Shown: one piece after another, positions 15,294 through 24,819 of the stretch
Numbering within the stretch: the stretch's first letter is position 1
Layout of the letters: every line of letters begins with the position of its first letter
Assembly: GCF_000220255.1 (NCBI RefSeq)
Contig: NZ_GL982513.1
Coordinates: 938,021 to 1,002,020, forward strand
DNA length: 64,000 bases
Reading direction: 5' to 3'
From: Prevotella pallens ATCC 700821
Lineage (GTDB): Bacteria; Bacteroidota; Bacteroidia; Bacteroidales; Bacteroidaceae
Made by a program: the position numbers and the translations under genes
Notes under the pieces: model-generated
What the model was told of the DNA's origin: nothing
The model's database searches: none
Seen by the model: only the letters and a program-made list of their open reading frames with translations

Positions 15294-16091
15294 ATGCAAT
15301 CAATGATATTTGCCGCCGGACTTGGCACGCGTCTGAAACCTCTTACCGACAGAATACCCAAAGCATTGGTAAGAGTTGGAGGCAAACCGCTTATAGAATA
15401 TGTTCTTAAAAATCTGGTAGCAGCAGGTAGTAAGCGTATCGTGGTGAACGTACACCACTTTGCCAATCAAATCATTGAATATTTACAGCAGAACGATTTC
15501 GGTGTAGATATTTGTGTTTCTGATGAAACAGAAATGTTGCTTGATACAGGTGGTGGAATAAAAAATGCAGCACCATTTTTCAACACTAGCGAACCTGTAC
15601 TCATTCATAACGTAGATATACTTAGCAATGTAGACTTACGTGCGTTATACAATTACGCTTGTGAAGCAGAAATAGAGCAAAAGGTTGATGCAGTTCTACT
15701 TGTAAGTTTAAGAAAAACGAAACGTTATCTTATTTTTAATAAGGATATGCGTTTAGTAGGATGGACAAATGTAGATACAGGCGAAGTGAAATCGCCATAC
15801 GAAACCTTGCATGAACTCACCTTTACGCAACCTTACGACAATAACAACGTTACCAACGAACAGTATGGGTACACACTTTTTGCTTTCTCTGGAATACATG
15901 TTATAGGCAACAAAGTATTTGAAGCTATGAACGAATGTTCTGCGAAATTCCCCATAATGGACTTTTATCTGCAGTATGCAAAGGATTTACACTTCGTTGG
16001 AAAGGTGAAAAACAACCTTAAACTTATGGATGTTGGTAAGTTGGATACACTTGCAGAGGCTGATGCTTTCGTAAAACAATTAGGATATTAA
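15294..16091 (+). CDS. murU: MurU-like sugar-1-phosphate nucleotidyltransferase
   Basis: A nucleotidyltransferase of the GT-A-like fold, 265 residues. The N-terminal signature 'AAGLGTRLKPLTDRIPKAL' followed by 'VGGKPLIEY' is that of MurU and related uridylyl or mannose-1-phosphate guanylyltransferases. Asp pairs in 'LIHNVDIL' and 'IMDFYL' can hold metal. Next to an AmgK-like kinase, MurNAc-1-phosphate uridylyltransferase activity, in a route that returns MurNAc to UDP-MurNAc, is the best reading; it could also use other sugar-1-phosphates. It has its own promoter, and guaA follows after 45 bp. Confidence 0.85.
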   Translation: MQSMIFAAGLGTRLKPLTDRIPKALVRVGGKPLIEYVLKNLVAAGSKRIVVNVHHFANQIIEYLQQNDFGVDICVSDETEMLLDTGGGIKNAAPFFNTSEPVLIHNVDILSNVDLRALYNYACEAEIEQKVDAVLLVSLRKTKRYLIFNKDMRLVGWTNVDTGEVKSPYETLHELTFTQPYDNNNVTNEQYGYTLFAFSGIHVIGNKVFEAMNECSAKFPIMDFYLQYAKDLHFVGKVKNNLKLMDVGKLDTLAEADAFVKQLGY

Positions 16092-16136
16092 ACAGAACAA
16101 CTATAATAAAATAGAAGAAATAACAATAAATAATAT

Positions 16137-17678
16137 ATGCAAAAGATCATCATTTTGGATTTCGGCTCACAAACAACGCAGCTAATTGGTAGACGATTGC
16201 GTGAATTAGACACATTTTGTGAGATACTTCCATACAACAAGTTTCCCAAAAACGATCCATCGGTGATTGGCGTTATACTCTCTGGTTCTCCCTATTCGGT
16301 TCACGATCCCGAAGCATTTCAAGTAGATTTAAACCAGTTTGTAGGGAAAGTCCCTGTACTTGGCATTTGCTACGGTGCGCAATACATTTCGCATAAAAAC
16401 GGGGGTAAAGTAGAACAAACGGGTACACGTGAGTATGGACGTGCTAATTTAGCTAGTGTGGACACAGAAAATCCACTGTTTCGCGGTTTCGATAGTAACT
16501 CTCAAGTATGGATGAGTCATGGTGATACCATTACAGCCATTCCTTCAAACTGCAAAATTATAGCTTCTACGAGCGATGTGAAATTTGCTGCTTATGCTTC
16601 GACAACGCAACCTCTGTGGGCAGTTCAGTTCCATCCAGAGGTATTCCATACAGCACAAGGAACTCTTCTTTTAAAGAATTTTGTGGTAGATATTTGTGGT
16701 AGTAAGCAAGAATGGAGCCCCGCTTCGTATGTGGAAACAACCGTAAAAGAATTGAAAGAACAGCTGGGAAACGACCGTGTGATACTCGGACTGTCTGGAG
16801 GTGTTGATTCATCGGTATGTGCAACCTTGCTCAATCAAGCCATAGGAAAAAATCTTACCTGTATTTTTGTAGATCATGGTATGCTTCGTAAGAATGAGTT
16901 TGCAAAAGTAATGGAAGCTTATGAAGGCTTAGGATTAAACGTTATTGGTGTTGATGCATCAGAAAAATTCTTTAGCGATTTAGCTGGGGTTACTGATCCT
17001 GAACAAAAGCGCAAGATTATCGGTCGCGATTTTGTAGAAGTATTCAATGCCGAAGCTAAAAAAATAACCGATGCGAAGTGGTTGGCACAAGGTACAATTT
17101 ATCCCGATCGTATTGAAAGTTTAAGCATTACGGGTATGGTTATTAAGAGCCATCACAATGTAGGAGGGCTTCCTAAGGAGATGAATTTGAAACTTTGCGA
17201 ACCTCTACAGTGGCTTTTTAAAGACGAAGTGCGCCGTGTGGGCTACGAGTTAGGTATGCCAGAGCGTTTAATAAAGCGCCATCCATTTCCAGGACCAGGT
17301 TTGGCTGTACGTATTCTTGGAGATATTACTCGAGAGAAAGTACGTATTCTGCAAGATGCTGATGACATTTACATCGAGAATATGCACAATTACATTTGTG
17401 AAGACGGCGAAGTTCTCTACGATAAAGTATGGCAAGCAGGCACCGTTCTATTGTCTACAATTCGTAGTGTTGGCGTTATGGGCGATGAACGCACCTACGA
17501 ACATCCTGTAGCTTTGCGTGCCGTGACCAGTACCGATGCTATGTCTGCGGACTGGGCGCAACTTCCTTACGATTTTATGGCAAAAGTTTCGAACGAGATA
17601 ATTAATAAGGTGAAAGGAGTAAACCGTGTTTGTTACGACATCTCTTCTAAACCACCTGCAACCATAGAGTGGGAATAA
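16137..17678 (+). CDS. guaA: GMP synthase (glutamine-hydrolysing)
   Basis: Converts XMP, ATP and glutamine to GMP. The N-terminal class I glutamine amidotransferase (about 1-190) has the catalytic Cys in 'GICYGAQY' and the His/Glu in 'FHPEVFH'. The ATP-pyrophosphatase domain follows with the P-loop '[10 protein letters not shown]', and the C-terminal dimerisation domain has '[11 protein letters not shown]' and '[12 protein letters not shown]'. Length of 513 is usual. It lies 45 bp after the murU-like gene and ends before an intrinsic terminator. Confidence 0.98.
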   Translation: MQKIIILDFGSQTTQLIGRRLRELDTFCEILPYNKFPKNDPSVIGVILSGSPYSVHDPEAFQVDLNQFVGKVPVLGICYGAQYISHKNGGKVEQTGTREYGRANLASVDTENPLFRGFDSNSQVWMSHGDTITAIPSNCKIIASTSDVKFAAYASTTQPLWAVQFHPEVFHTAQGTLLLKNFVVDICGSKQEWSPASYVETTVKELKEQLGNDRVILGLSGGVDSSVCATLLNQAIGKNLTCIFVDHGMLRKNEFAKVMEAYEGLGLNVIGVDASEKFFSDLAGVTDPEQKRKIIGRDFVEVFNAEAKKITDAKWLAQGTIYPDRIESLSITGMVIKSHHNVGGLPKEMNLKLCEPLQWLFKDEVRRVGYELGMPERLIKRHPFPGPGLAVRILGDITREKVRILQDADDIYIENMHNYICEDGEVLYDKVWQAGTVLLSTIRSVGVMGDERTYEHPVALRAVTSTDAMSADWAQLPYDFMAKVSNEIINKVKGVNRVCYDISSKPPATIEWE

Positions 17679-17737
17679 GTTATAGTAAGATACTAATATC
17701 TCAAGGAAAATGTTTAACTAAATAGTATATAAATACT

Positions 17738-17770
17738 AAAGGCGCACCATAAACGATGCGCCTTTGTTCT
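17738..17770 (+). terminator. terminator after guaA
   Basis: Stem AAAGGCGCA/TGCGCCTTT with a 10-base loop; the T run is short. Confidence 0.75.
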
Positions 17771-17843
17771 TTCTATTTGTTTCTTCCAGAAGTCCATATA
17801 AGTTATTATAAACAACCTATAAGTAACTTTTGAAGCCTTCTTC

Positions 17844-18227
17844 TTATTGTTTATTCTTTAATAAGTCGCGAATTTCACTTAGTAATTTTTCTTCATTCGA
17901 AGGTTCTGCAGGGGCTGCTGGTTCTTCTTTCTTCTTTGCAGAAATACTATTCATTACCTTTATCATTGAGAAAATACAGATAGCAATAATAAGGAAGTCT
18001 ATAATATTCTGAATAAACATACCATATTTAACTTCTGCATCTCCAACCATTAGACTCAATTTACTGAAGTCTACTCCTCCTGTTAATACACCGATAACTG
18101 GCATAATAACATCGTCTACCAATGAAGATACAATTTTCCCAAATGCGCCACCAATGATAACACCAACTGCCATGTCCATTACGTTACCACGCATGGCAAA
18201 TTCTTTAAATTCTTTAAGGATACCCAT
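17844..18227 (-). CDS. mscL: large-conductance mechanosensitive channel MscL
   Basis: An inner-membrane pentameric channel that opens on membrane stretch and protects against osmotic downshock. The N-terminal amphipathic helix and first membrane helix '[25 protein letters not shown]' (about 9-33) are typical, the second membrane helix lies at about 75-95, and a charged C-terminal helix '[12 protein letters not shown]' closes the protein. A periplasmic loop with Pro/Gly lies between. An Ala/Pro/Glu linker before the last helix is a little longer than in E. coli. It diverges from gap. Confidence 0.95.
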   Translation of the reverse strand: MGILKEFKEFAMRGNVMDMAVGVIIGGAFGKIVSSLVDDVIMPVIGVLTGGVDFSKLSLMVGDAEVKYGMFIQNIIDFLIIAICIFSMIKVMNSISAKKKEEPAAPAEPSNEEKLLSEIRDLLKNKQ

Positions 18228-18341
18228 AAATTAATTTTTTTAGTAATGCCGCAAGAAAAAGCAATAATCTTATTTTGTTAATATAAGTCAAGTTATCCTG
18301 CAAACACTTTTTTATTTAATAATGTTTAATACTCTTTTCGG

Positions 18342-18372
18342 TTGCAAATATAAGAACTTTTTTGTAACTTTG
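18342..18372 (+). promoter_or_regulatory. gap promoter, overlapping the mscL -7 box
   Basis: TTG at 18342-18344, 20 bases, TAACTTTG at 18365-18372. Within its spacer lies CAAATATA (18345-18352), a minus-strand -7 box (TATATTTG) for mscL, so the two divergent promoters share the same DNA. Confidence 0.75.
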
Positions 18373-18466
18373 CAGCATACGAGAGGTAAAAAGTTACTTT
18401 TCACTAGATTAGACTTTAGGTAATAATTAATTTTAGGTATTATAGTTTAGTATTCACTTTAAATAA

Positions 18467-19492
<1,026 letters not shown>

Positions 19493-19524
19493 GTCTCTGA
19501 TTTCGTAAGAAAACAATATTAAAA

Positions 19525-19559
19525 TGCCATTCGGGTCTTGCCGAATGGCTTTTTTTTAT
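19525..19559 (+). terminator. terminator of gap
   Basis: Stem GCCATTCGG/CCGAATGGC, 6-base loop, then eight T. The miaA -33 element sits in its loop. Confidence 0.92.
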
Positions 19560-19567
19560 TATTTTTG
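19538..19567 (+). promoter_or_regulatory. miaA promoter inside the gap terminator
   Basis: TTG at 19538-19540 (the terminator loop), 19 bases, TATTTTTG at 19560-19567; the ATG is 8 bases further, so the leader is about 5 bases. Confidence 0.6.
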
Positions 19568-19575
19568 TGCGGTAA

Positions 19576-20505
19576 ATGAACAAAATGCTTACGATAATAG
19601 GTCCAACTGCAAGTGGAAAGACAACTTTTGCTACTGCGTTAGCTGCCTCAATGGAGGCTGAGATTATTAGTGCCGATAGTCGCCAAGTATATAGGCGTAT
19701 GGATATTGGCACGGGGAAAGACCTTGCAGATTACAAGGTGGACGGTATAGAAATACCTTATCATTTGATTGATATTGCGGAACCTGGAACAAAATATAAT
19801 CTCTTTCAGTATCAGCAAGACTTTCTGGCTTCTTATACAGATATTATTGCACGTGGCAAACCTGTTATTCTGTGTGGTGGAACTGGACTTTATGTAGAAG
19901 CTGTGCTAAAGGGTTATGCTCTTTCTCCTGTGCCTCAGAACGATGCTTTGCGTGCTTCGTTAGTTGGAAAGTCGCTCGATGAACTTACCAATATACTTGT
20001 TGATTTAAAGAAAAGAAACCATTCGGCAATGCACAATCGTACTGATGTTGATACTAATAATCGTGCTATTCGTGCTATTGAGATAGAGACTTTTGAGCTT
20101 GAGCATCCAACTCCTGACCGTTTAATGCCTGCTGTAGATTCTATTATTATAGGGGTAGATATTAGTCGCGATGAGCGTCGGCGCAAAATAAGTAAACGCT
20201 TGAAAGCACGATTAGATGGAGGTATGGTAGACGAGGTGCGGGCGTTACTCAATTCGGGTATTTCTGCCGATGACCTTATCTATTATGGTTTGGAATACAA
20301 GTTTGTTACACAATATATTATTGGCAAATTAAGTTACGATGAGATGTATCGCAACTTGGAGATTGCTATACATCAGTTTGCTAAACGACAAATGACATGG
20401 TTCAGAGGAATGGAACGGCGTGGTTTCAATATTCATTGGATTGATGCTGCAACACCTTTGAATGAAAAAATAGCGTATGTGCAGGCTCTTTTAAAAGAGG
20501 TTTAG
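19576..20505 (+). CDS. miaA: tRNA dimethylallyltransferase
   Basis: Adds a dimethylallyl group to A37 of tRNAs reading UNN codons. The P-loop 'GPTASGKT' (about residues 8-15), 'SADSRQVYRRMDIGTGKD' and the 'FAKRQMTWFRG' tRNA-binding segment near the C-terminus are diagnostic. Length 309 is usual. Met1 or Met4 could be the start, both very close to the promoter. The lipid-kinase gene follows after 24 bp and is likely cotranscribed. Confidence 0.96.
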   Translation: MNKMLTIIGPTASGKTTFATALAASMEAEIISADSRQVYRRMDIGTGKDLADYKVDGIEIPYHLIDIAEPGTKYNLFQYQQDFLASYTDIIARGKPVILCGGTGLYVEAVLKGYALSPVPQNDALRASLVGKSLDELTNILVDLKKRNHSAMHNRTDVDTNNRAIRAIEIETFELEHPTPDRLMPAVDSIIIGVDISRDERRRKISKRLKARLDGGMVDEVRALLNSGISADDLIYYGLEYKFVTQYIIGKLSYDEMYRNLEIAIHQFAKRQMTWFRGMERRGFNIHWIDAATPLNEKIAYVQALLKEV

Positions 20506-20529
20506 AAAGCAGAAAGGAATTTATATAAT

Positions 20530-21468
20530 ATGGTAGACGAGAAGAGATGGGGCATACTTTATTGTCCAAAAGGTGGAGTTTTGAGTAGTCCACAAAAGCG
20601 TTGGGAACGTGTTGAAGCCTGTTTAAAGGCACATAATATTGACTTTGATATGGTTCAGAGTGAAAGTTCGGCTGGGGTTGATCGTCTAGTTCGTATGATG
20701 ATAGGAAATGGATATCGCACTATTGTTATTTTTGGTGGCGACTCGGCACTTAACGATACTGTGAATTGCCTGATGCAAGAAAAGAGGGAGGTGCGCGAAA
20801 GTATTGTGTTGGGGGTAATTCCTAATGGTGTTATGAACGATTTTGCCCATTTTTGGGGCTTCGATGAAGACAATATTGAACAAACCATAGAGTGGCTGAA
20901 GGCTCGCCGTGTACGTAGAATAGACCTTGGCTGCATTCGTTACAGAAACCGAGAGGGCGAAGGTTGCCACCGTTATTTCCTGAATTGCATTAACATTGGA
21001 CTTATTGCTACCATTATGAATCTACGTCGTCGCACTCGTAATTTGTTTGGTTCGCGTAGCCTTTCGTTCATCTTTTCGTTCATTCTATTGTTTTTCCAGC
21101 GTATGGACTTCTATATGCATCTTAAGATTAATACCGATGAGATAAAACGTAAGGTTACTACTGTTTGTATTGGCAATGCTCTCGGCTATGGACAAACGCC
21201 TAATGCGGTGCCGTATAATGGCTTGTTAGATGTGTCGGTGGTATATCATTCAGAGGTTACTCAGCTTTTTGAAGGTATTTATCTCTTCTTACGAGGGCGG
21301 TTCTTAAATTATAAAAGTGTGCACCCCTATCGCACACAAGAGGTTACGATGCATGTTGAACCGCGCACACTTGTTGGTATTGATGGCAGATTGATGCCGA
21401 AAACACCTGCTGGACCATTCAAAGTAACTGTGGAAAAGGAAGTAATAAACTTCTTGATTCCTGCATAA
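20530..21468 (+). CDS. diacylglycerol/lipid kinase family protein
   Basis: A soluble member of the diacylglycerol kinase catalytic family (YegS/DgkB type). The N-terminal strand 'GILYCPKGGV' and the nucleotide-binding motif 'FGGDSALNDTVN' (in place of GGDGTLNEV) are visible, as is a C-terminal beta domain with 'VGIDGRLMP'. The GGDG to GGDS change keeps the two glycines; substrate may be a lipid or sphingoid base. It follows miaA by 24 bp and is closed by a terminator at 21552-21588. Confidence 0.85.
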   Translation: MVDEKRWGILYCPKGGVLSSPQKRWERVEACLKAHNIDFDMVQSESSAGVDRLVRMMIGNGYRTIVIFGGDSALNDTVNCLMQEKREVRESIVLGVIPNGVMNDFAHFWGFDEDNIEQTIEWLKARRVRRIDLGCIRYRNREGEGCHRYFLNCINIGLIATIMNLRRRTRNLFGSRSLSFIFSFILLFFQRMDFYMHLKINTDEIKRKVTTVCIGNALGYGQTPNAVPYNGLLDVSVVYHSEVTQLFEGIYLFLRGRFLNYKSVHPYRTQEVTMHVEPRTLVGIDGRLMPKTPAGPFKVTVEKEVINFLIPA

Positions 21469-21551
21469 CAACTCCACAAAAGCATTATAGTAAACAAAGG
21501 CTTAACGGCTTAATCACTCTTCCATTCAGCATCTGTTGCTGATGTAAGTAT

Positions 21552-21588
21552 AGTCTATTCTTCAACCGAAGCAATAGACTTTTTTTTG
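21552..21588 (+). terminator. terminator after the lipid kinase gene
   Basis: Stem AGTCTATT/AATAGACT, 13-base loop, eight T. Confidence 0.85.
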
Positions 21589-21612
21589 TATCACTATTCA
21601 TTTCTTCCCAAT

Positions 21613-21810
21613 TATTCATAAGTTTTTTAGTAGAAGCTTATAAGATTCTATTGAATAGCTTATAAGCTTTTATTGAATAGCTTATAAGCTTTTTATTGAT
21701 AGCTTATAAGCTTTTTGTTGATAGCTTATAAGCTTTTTATGAATAGCTTATAAGCTTTTTGTGGATAGCTTATAAGTTTTTTGTGGATAGCTTATAAGCT
21801 TTTGGCAGAA
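21613..21810 (+). repeat. tandem array, 8 units of 22 bp, core CTTATAAG
   Basis: AGCTTATAAG starts at 21635, 21657, 21679, 21701, 21723, 21745, 21767 and 21789, exactly 22 bp apart, with a degenerate unit at 21613. Consensus is ATAGCTTATAAGCTTTTT plus 4-5 variable bases. The core is self-complementary. It lies between convergent genes. The same unit in reverse orientation forms the array at 55685-55866. Further right, 21811-21971 shows nothing I can name. Confidence 0.95.
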
Positions 21811-21971
21811 TATCTATAGTGTTTTGTTGGGAAGTGACTGGTGTTAGTGGATAAACACACAAGTTTGCTGTGAGTGGGTGTAAGGTGTGCAGGCTCTACG
21901 ATTGTAGCCGACAATGGCTTTATATAGTGGTTACGGGCAGATTTACAATATGCGCCGAATGCTGTAGGCGC

Positions 21972-22009
21972 ATAAAAAAGAGAGTATATCGCTTGTTGGA
22001 TATACTCTC
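21972..22009 (-). terminator. terminator of the glycogen operon
   Basis: On the minus strand stem GAGAGTATATC/GATATACTCTC, 8-base loop, six T. Confidence 0.9.
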
Positions 22010-22045
22010 CGTTTGTATTGTTACATATATTTTGTAAGAGGTGTG

Positions 22046-23476
22046 TTACGCCTTCTTGGGTGCAGTCTTCTTTGTGGTTGTTGATTTTGCCTTTGTGGTT
22101 GCAGTCTTTTTCTTTGGCTTTGTTGTTTTCGTGCTGTCTGTAGTTTGGTCTAACTTAGCACGCAGTTTGTCGTTTTCGTTTGCCAACTTCTCTGCTTTTG
22201 CTTTCAGCAATACAATTTCTTTGTCTTTTGTTTCCAATTCAGATTCCTGGTTGTGTATTGTTGTTAGCAGAGCATTTAGTTCTTCGTTGTCGATATCTGC
22301 TGGATAGAGTGCATTTACACGGCTCATAAAGTCGCCCAAAATGTTCATATAGTTAGTAAAAGCATCGAATGGTGTGCTATAAATACCACGATCCACGCCC
22401 ACTGGAACAGGTTTGGTGCTCATTGCACTGAAGTTATCGCTTGCTTGCAGATAGTCCCAATCTTGATTAATGCGAGGGTCGTTGGCAATGCGTACTCTGT
22501 CGGCAATGCTGTATAGTTTGTTGAATGCTTCGCGTTGCATTGGATTTCCGAGCCATGTGCTTATGTCTCGCTCTTCGTCTCTCCAGCTCAATGGATAGGG
22601 AACATCAAACTTGTCTACGCTTTTAACACGGTCGCATATCTCTGTAGGAGTAGAGAAGGTGATGCCACGTTGCCGAGCGCATTCGGGCAGGGCTTTAAAG
22701 AACTCTAATATGTTGCTATACAAAGGCTGTTCTATGCCTAAAGCTGTAAGGTTCATAAACAAGCCATAAATTTGTTCTTCAGCTGGTTGGTCGGCAATTT
22801 GGTTTATAAAATTGTCGGCAAATAGTGGATATCCCTGCCATTCCGAATTGTTGAAACGGAGCGAAATATCGTCGCTGAGTGTTACATCGCGCAGAATTAG
22901 TTTTAGTTGTGGAGCTAGTGCGCATTCGTAAAGATAGTGTGGGCTTCGCCACCCCAACGCATGTTTAGCACCTTCGGTAATCATTCCCTTAAATTTCATA
23001 TCTGCAGCCATTCTACCAATCTCATCACTATATATTAGAGAAGAGTTGCGCAACACTTTCGGTGTATATCCAAAGTATTCTTTTATCTTTTTGCTCTGTC
23101 TCTTTACTTCGGCTTTAAAGCTATCTTCATTTCCCAGCGATGCTAATCCGTGTGAATAGGGTTCGGCAAGAAATTCTACACAGCCGGTTTTGGCAAGTTC
23201 CTGTATTTTTTCTATTACTTCAGGCGCATATTGTTCTAAGCTTTCTATTCCAACGCCCGAAAGGCATAGTGCCACCTTAAAGTATCCGTTGCTATCTTTA
23301 ATCATCTGCAGCAATGTGTCGAGAGCAGGTATATAGCTTCGCTTCACAATATCGGTAATGCTACGTTCGTTTTCAAAATCGTCGTAATAGTAATGGTCTG
23401 TTCCAATATCGAAGAATCGATAGCGGCGCAAATGTATAATTTGATGTATCTCGAAGTATAAGCAAATTGTTTTCAT
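22046..23476 (-). CDS. GH57 family glycosidase with coiled coil and basic tail
   Basis: A family 57 glycoside hydrolase (alpha-amylase or branching type) acting on alpha-glucans. The start 'ICLYFEIHQIIHLRRYRFFDIG' with 'EIHQ', the 'FLAEPYSHGLASL' region and 'LRNSSLIYSDEIG' are family-like. Residues about 400-450 form a heptad coiled coil, and the last 28 residues are a Lys/Thr/Ala-rich tail with KPKKK and KKTAPKK. The tail is unusual for a glycogen enzyme. It is last in the operon GH133-GT4-GH57, starting 54 bp after GT4. Alpha-1,4-glucan hydrolysis or branching is likely; which is not decidable here. Confidence 0.88.
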   Translation of the reverse strand: MKTICLYFEIHQIIHLRRYRFFDIGTDHYYYDDFENERSITDIVKRSYIPALDTLLQMIKDSNGYFKVALCLSGVGIESLEQYAPEVIEKIQELAKTGCVEFLAEPYSHGLASLGNEDSFKAEVKRQSKKIKEYFGYTPKVLRNSSLIYSDEIGRMAADMKFKGMITEGAKHALGWRSPHYLYECALAPQLKLILRDVTLSDDISLRFNNSEWQGYPLFADNFINQIADQPAEEQIYGLFMNLTALGIEQPLYSNILEFFKALPECARQRGITFSTPTEICDRVKSVDKFDVPYPLSWRDEERDISTWLGNPMQREAFNKLYSIADRVRIANDPRINQDWDYLQASDNFSAMSTKPVPVGVDRGIYSTPFDAFTNYMNILGDFMSRVNALYPADIDNEELNALLTTIHNQESELETKDKEIVLLKAKAEKLANENDKLRAKLDQTTDSTKTTKPKKKTATTKAKSTTTKKTAPKKA

Positions 23477-23530
23477 TGTCTGTTGTTTTAAATGTTGTTT
23501 AATTTAAGTAATGCTGTGTTGCGTTTATGT

Positions 23531-24802
23531 TTAACTGTTCCAGCCTAATGTGCGGAGATAAAGTTCGCGTATCCATACTCCCACCTTCTCCCACGTAATG
23601 TTATTCACTTCGCGTATGCCTTCTTCTGCCAAGTAGTTAAACAAGCTTTCGTTGTGGCAAATAGAATATATAGCATCTGCCATAGCCTCTATATCCCAGT
23701 AATCTAACTTTATGCAGTTGTGTAGTATTTCGGCGCAACCACTCTGTTTAGATATAATGGTGGGTGTACCACATTGCATTGCTTCTAATGGCGAAATGCC
23801 AAAAGGTTCGCTTACAGATGGCATAACATATACATCGGAATCTTTCAGACATTCGTACACCTGATCGCCTTTCATAAAGCCAGGGAAGTGGAAGCGATCG
23901 GCAATACCACGTTCGGCAGCCAACATAATCATTTGGTCCATCATATCGCCCGACCCAGCCATACAGAAACGTACATTTCGTGTACGTTGCAATACCATAT
24001 TGGCAGCTTCAATAAAATATTCAGGTCCTTTTTGCATAGTGATGCGCCCAAGGAAAGTAACCACTTTATCTTTACCTTTGTGCGATGGTCGAGGCATATC
24101 CAATATATCTTGACGCAATGGATATACCGCATTGTGCACCGTAAACACCTTGTCTGGATTTTGATAATAGTGTTTAATAACAATCTGTCGAGTAAGTTCC
24201 GAAACACACATAATGCAGTCAGCATTATCCATTCCATCTTTCTCTATAGCATAAACAGTAGGATTAACCTTTCCACCCGACCTATCAAAGTCTGTTGCAT
24301 GAATATGAATGCACAGAGGTTTACCCGATACTTTCTTTGCATGAATACCAGCAGGGAAAGTTAGCCAGTCGTGCGCATGAATAATATCGTAGTCTAACGT
24401 GCGAGCCACCACACCAGCAATTATAGAATAGTTGTTTATCTCTTCAGTCAAATTACCAGGATAACCGCCAGCAAACTCCATTGCACCAATGTCGTTTACA
24501 TTCATATTGTTGAAGTCGGCATATATGTTATTGCGCAATTTGTAATATAAGTCTGTATCCATAATGTTGCCTAAACGTTGTCGCAAATAGCCATCGTCTA
24601 TATCGCGATACACAATAGGCACACAGTTCATAGCAACAATATTGGCAAAAGTTTTATCTTCGTCGCCAAATGGACGTGGCAAGCATAGTGTAGTTTCTAT
24701 GTCGCCTTGTACGTGTAAACCTTCCGAAATACCAAAATTAGCAGTGGCAAGTCCGCCATACACATGTGGTGGGTATTCCCAACCGAACATTAATACTTTC
24801 AT
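23531..24802 (-). CDS. GT4-type glycogen synthase-like glycosyltransferase
   Basis: A GT-B glycosyltransferase of 423 residues. The start 'MFGWEYPPHVYGGLATA' is the donor/acceptor loop typical of glycogen synthase-like enzymes in Bacteroidetes, 'DIIHAHDWLTFPAG' is the central acceptor region, and 'SVSEPFGISPLEAMQCGTP' holds the E-x7-E of the nucleotide-sugar site. In company with a debranching enzyme and GH57, alpha-1,4-glucan synthesis from UDP- or ADP-glucose is likely. It starts 17 bp after the debranching-enzyme gene. Confidence 0.9.
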   Translation of the reverse strand: MKVLMFGWEYPPHVYGGLATANFGISEGLHVQGDIETTLCLPRPFGDEDKTFANIVAMNCVPIVYRDIDDGYLRQRLGNIMDTDLYYKLRNNIYADFNNMNVNDIGAMEFAGGYPGNLTEEINNYSIIAGVVARTLDYDIIHAHDWLTFPAGIHAKKVSGKPLCIHIHATDFDRSGGKVNPTVYAIEKDGMDNADCIMCVSELTRQIVIKHYYQNPDKVFTVHNAVYPLRQDILDMPRPSHKGKDKVVTFLGRITMQKGPEYFIEAANMVLQRTRNVRFCMAGSGDMMDQMIMLAAERGIADRFHFPGFMKGDQVYECLKDSDVYVMPSVSEPFGISPLEAMQCGTPTIISKQSGCAEILHNCIKLDYWDIEAMADAIYSICHNESLFNYLAEEGIREVNNITWEKVGVWIRELYLRTLGWNS

Positions 24803-24819
24803 ATTGTATCCTCCTAACT

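Noticed and set aside
21613-21810. CRISPR array
   Set aside because: Units are 22 bp with a 17-18 bp conserved part and only 4-5 variable bases, far too short for spacers; no cas genes are in the window.
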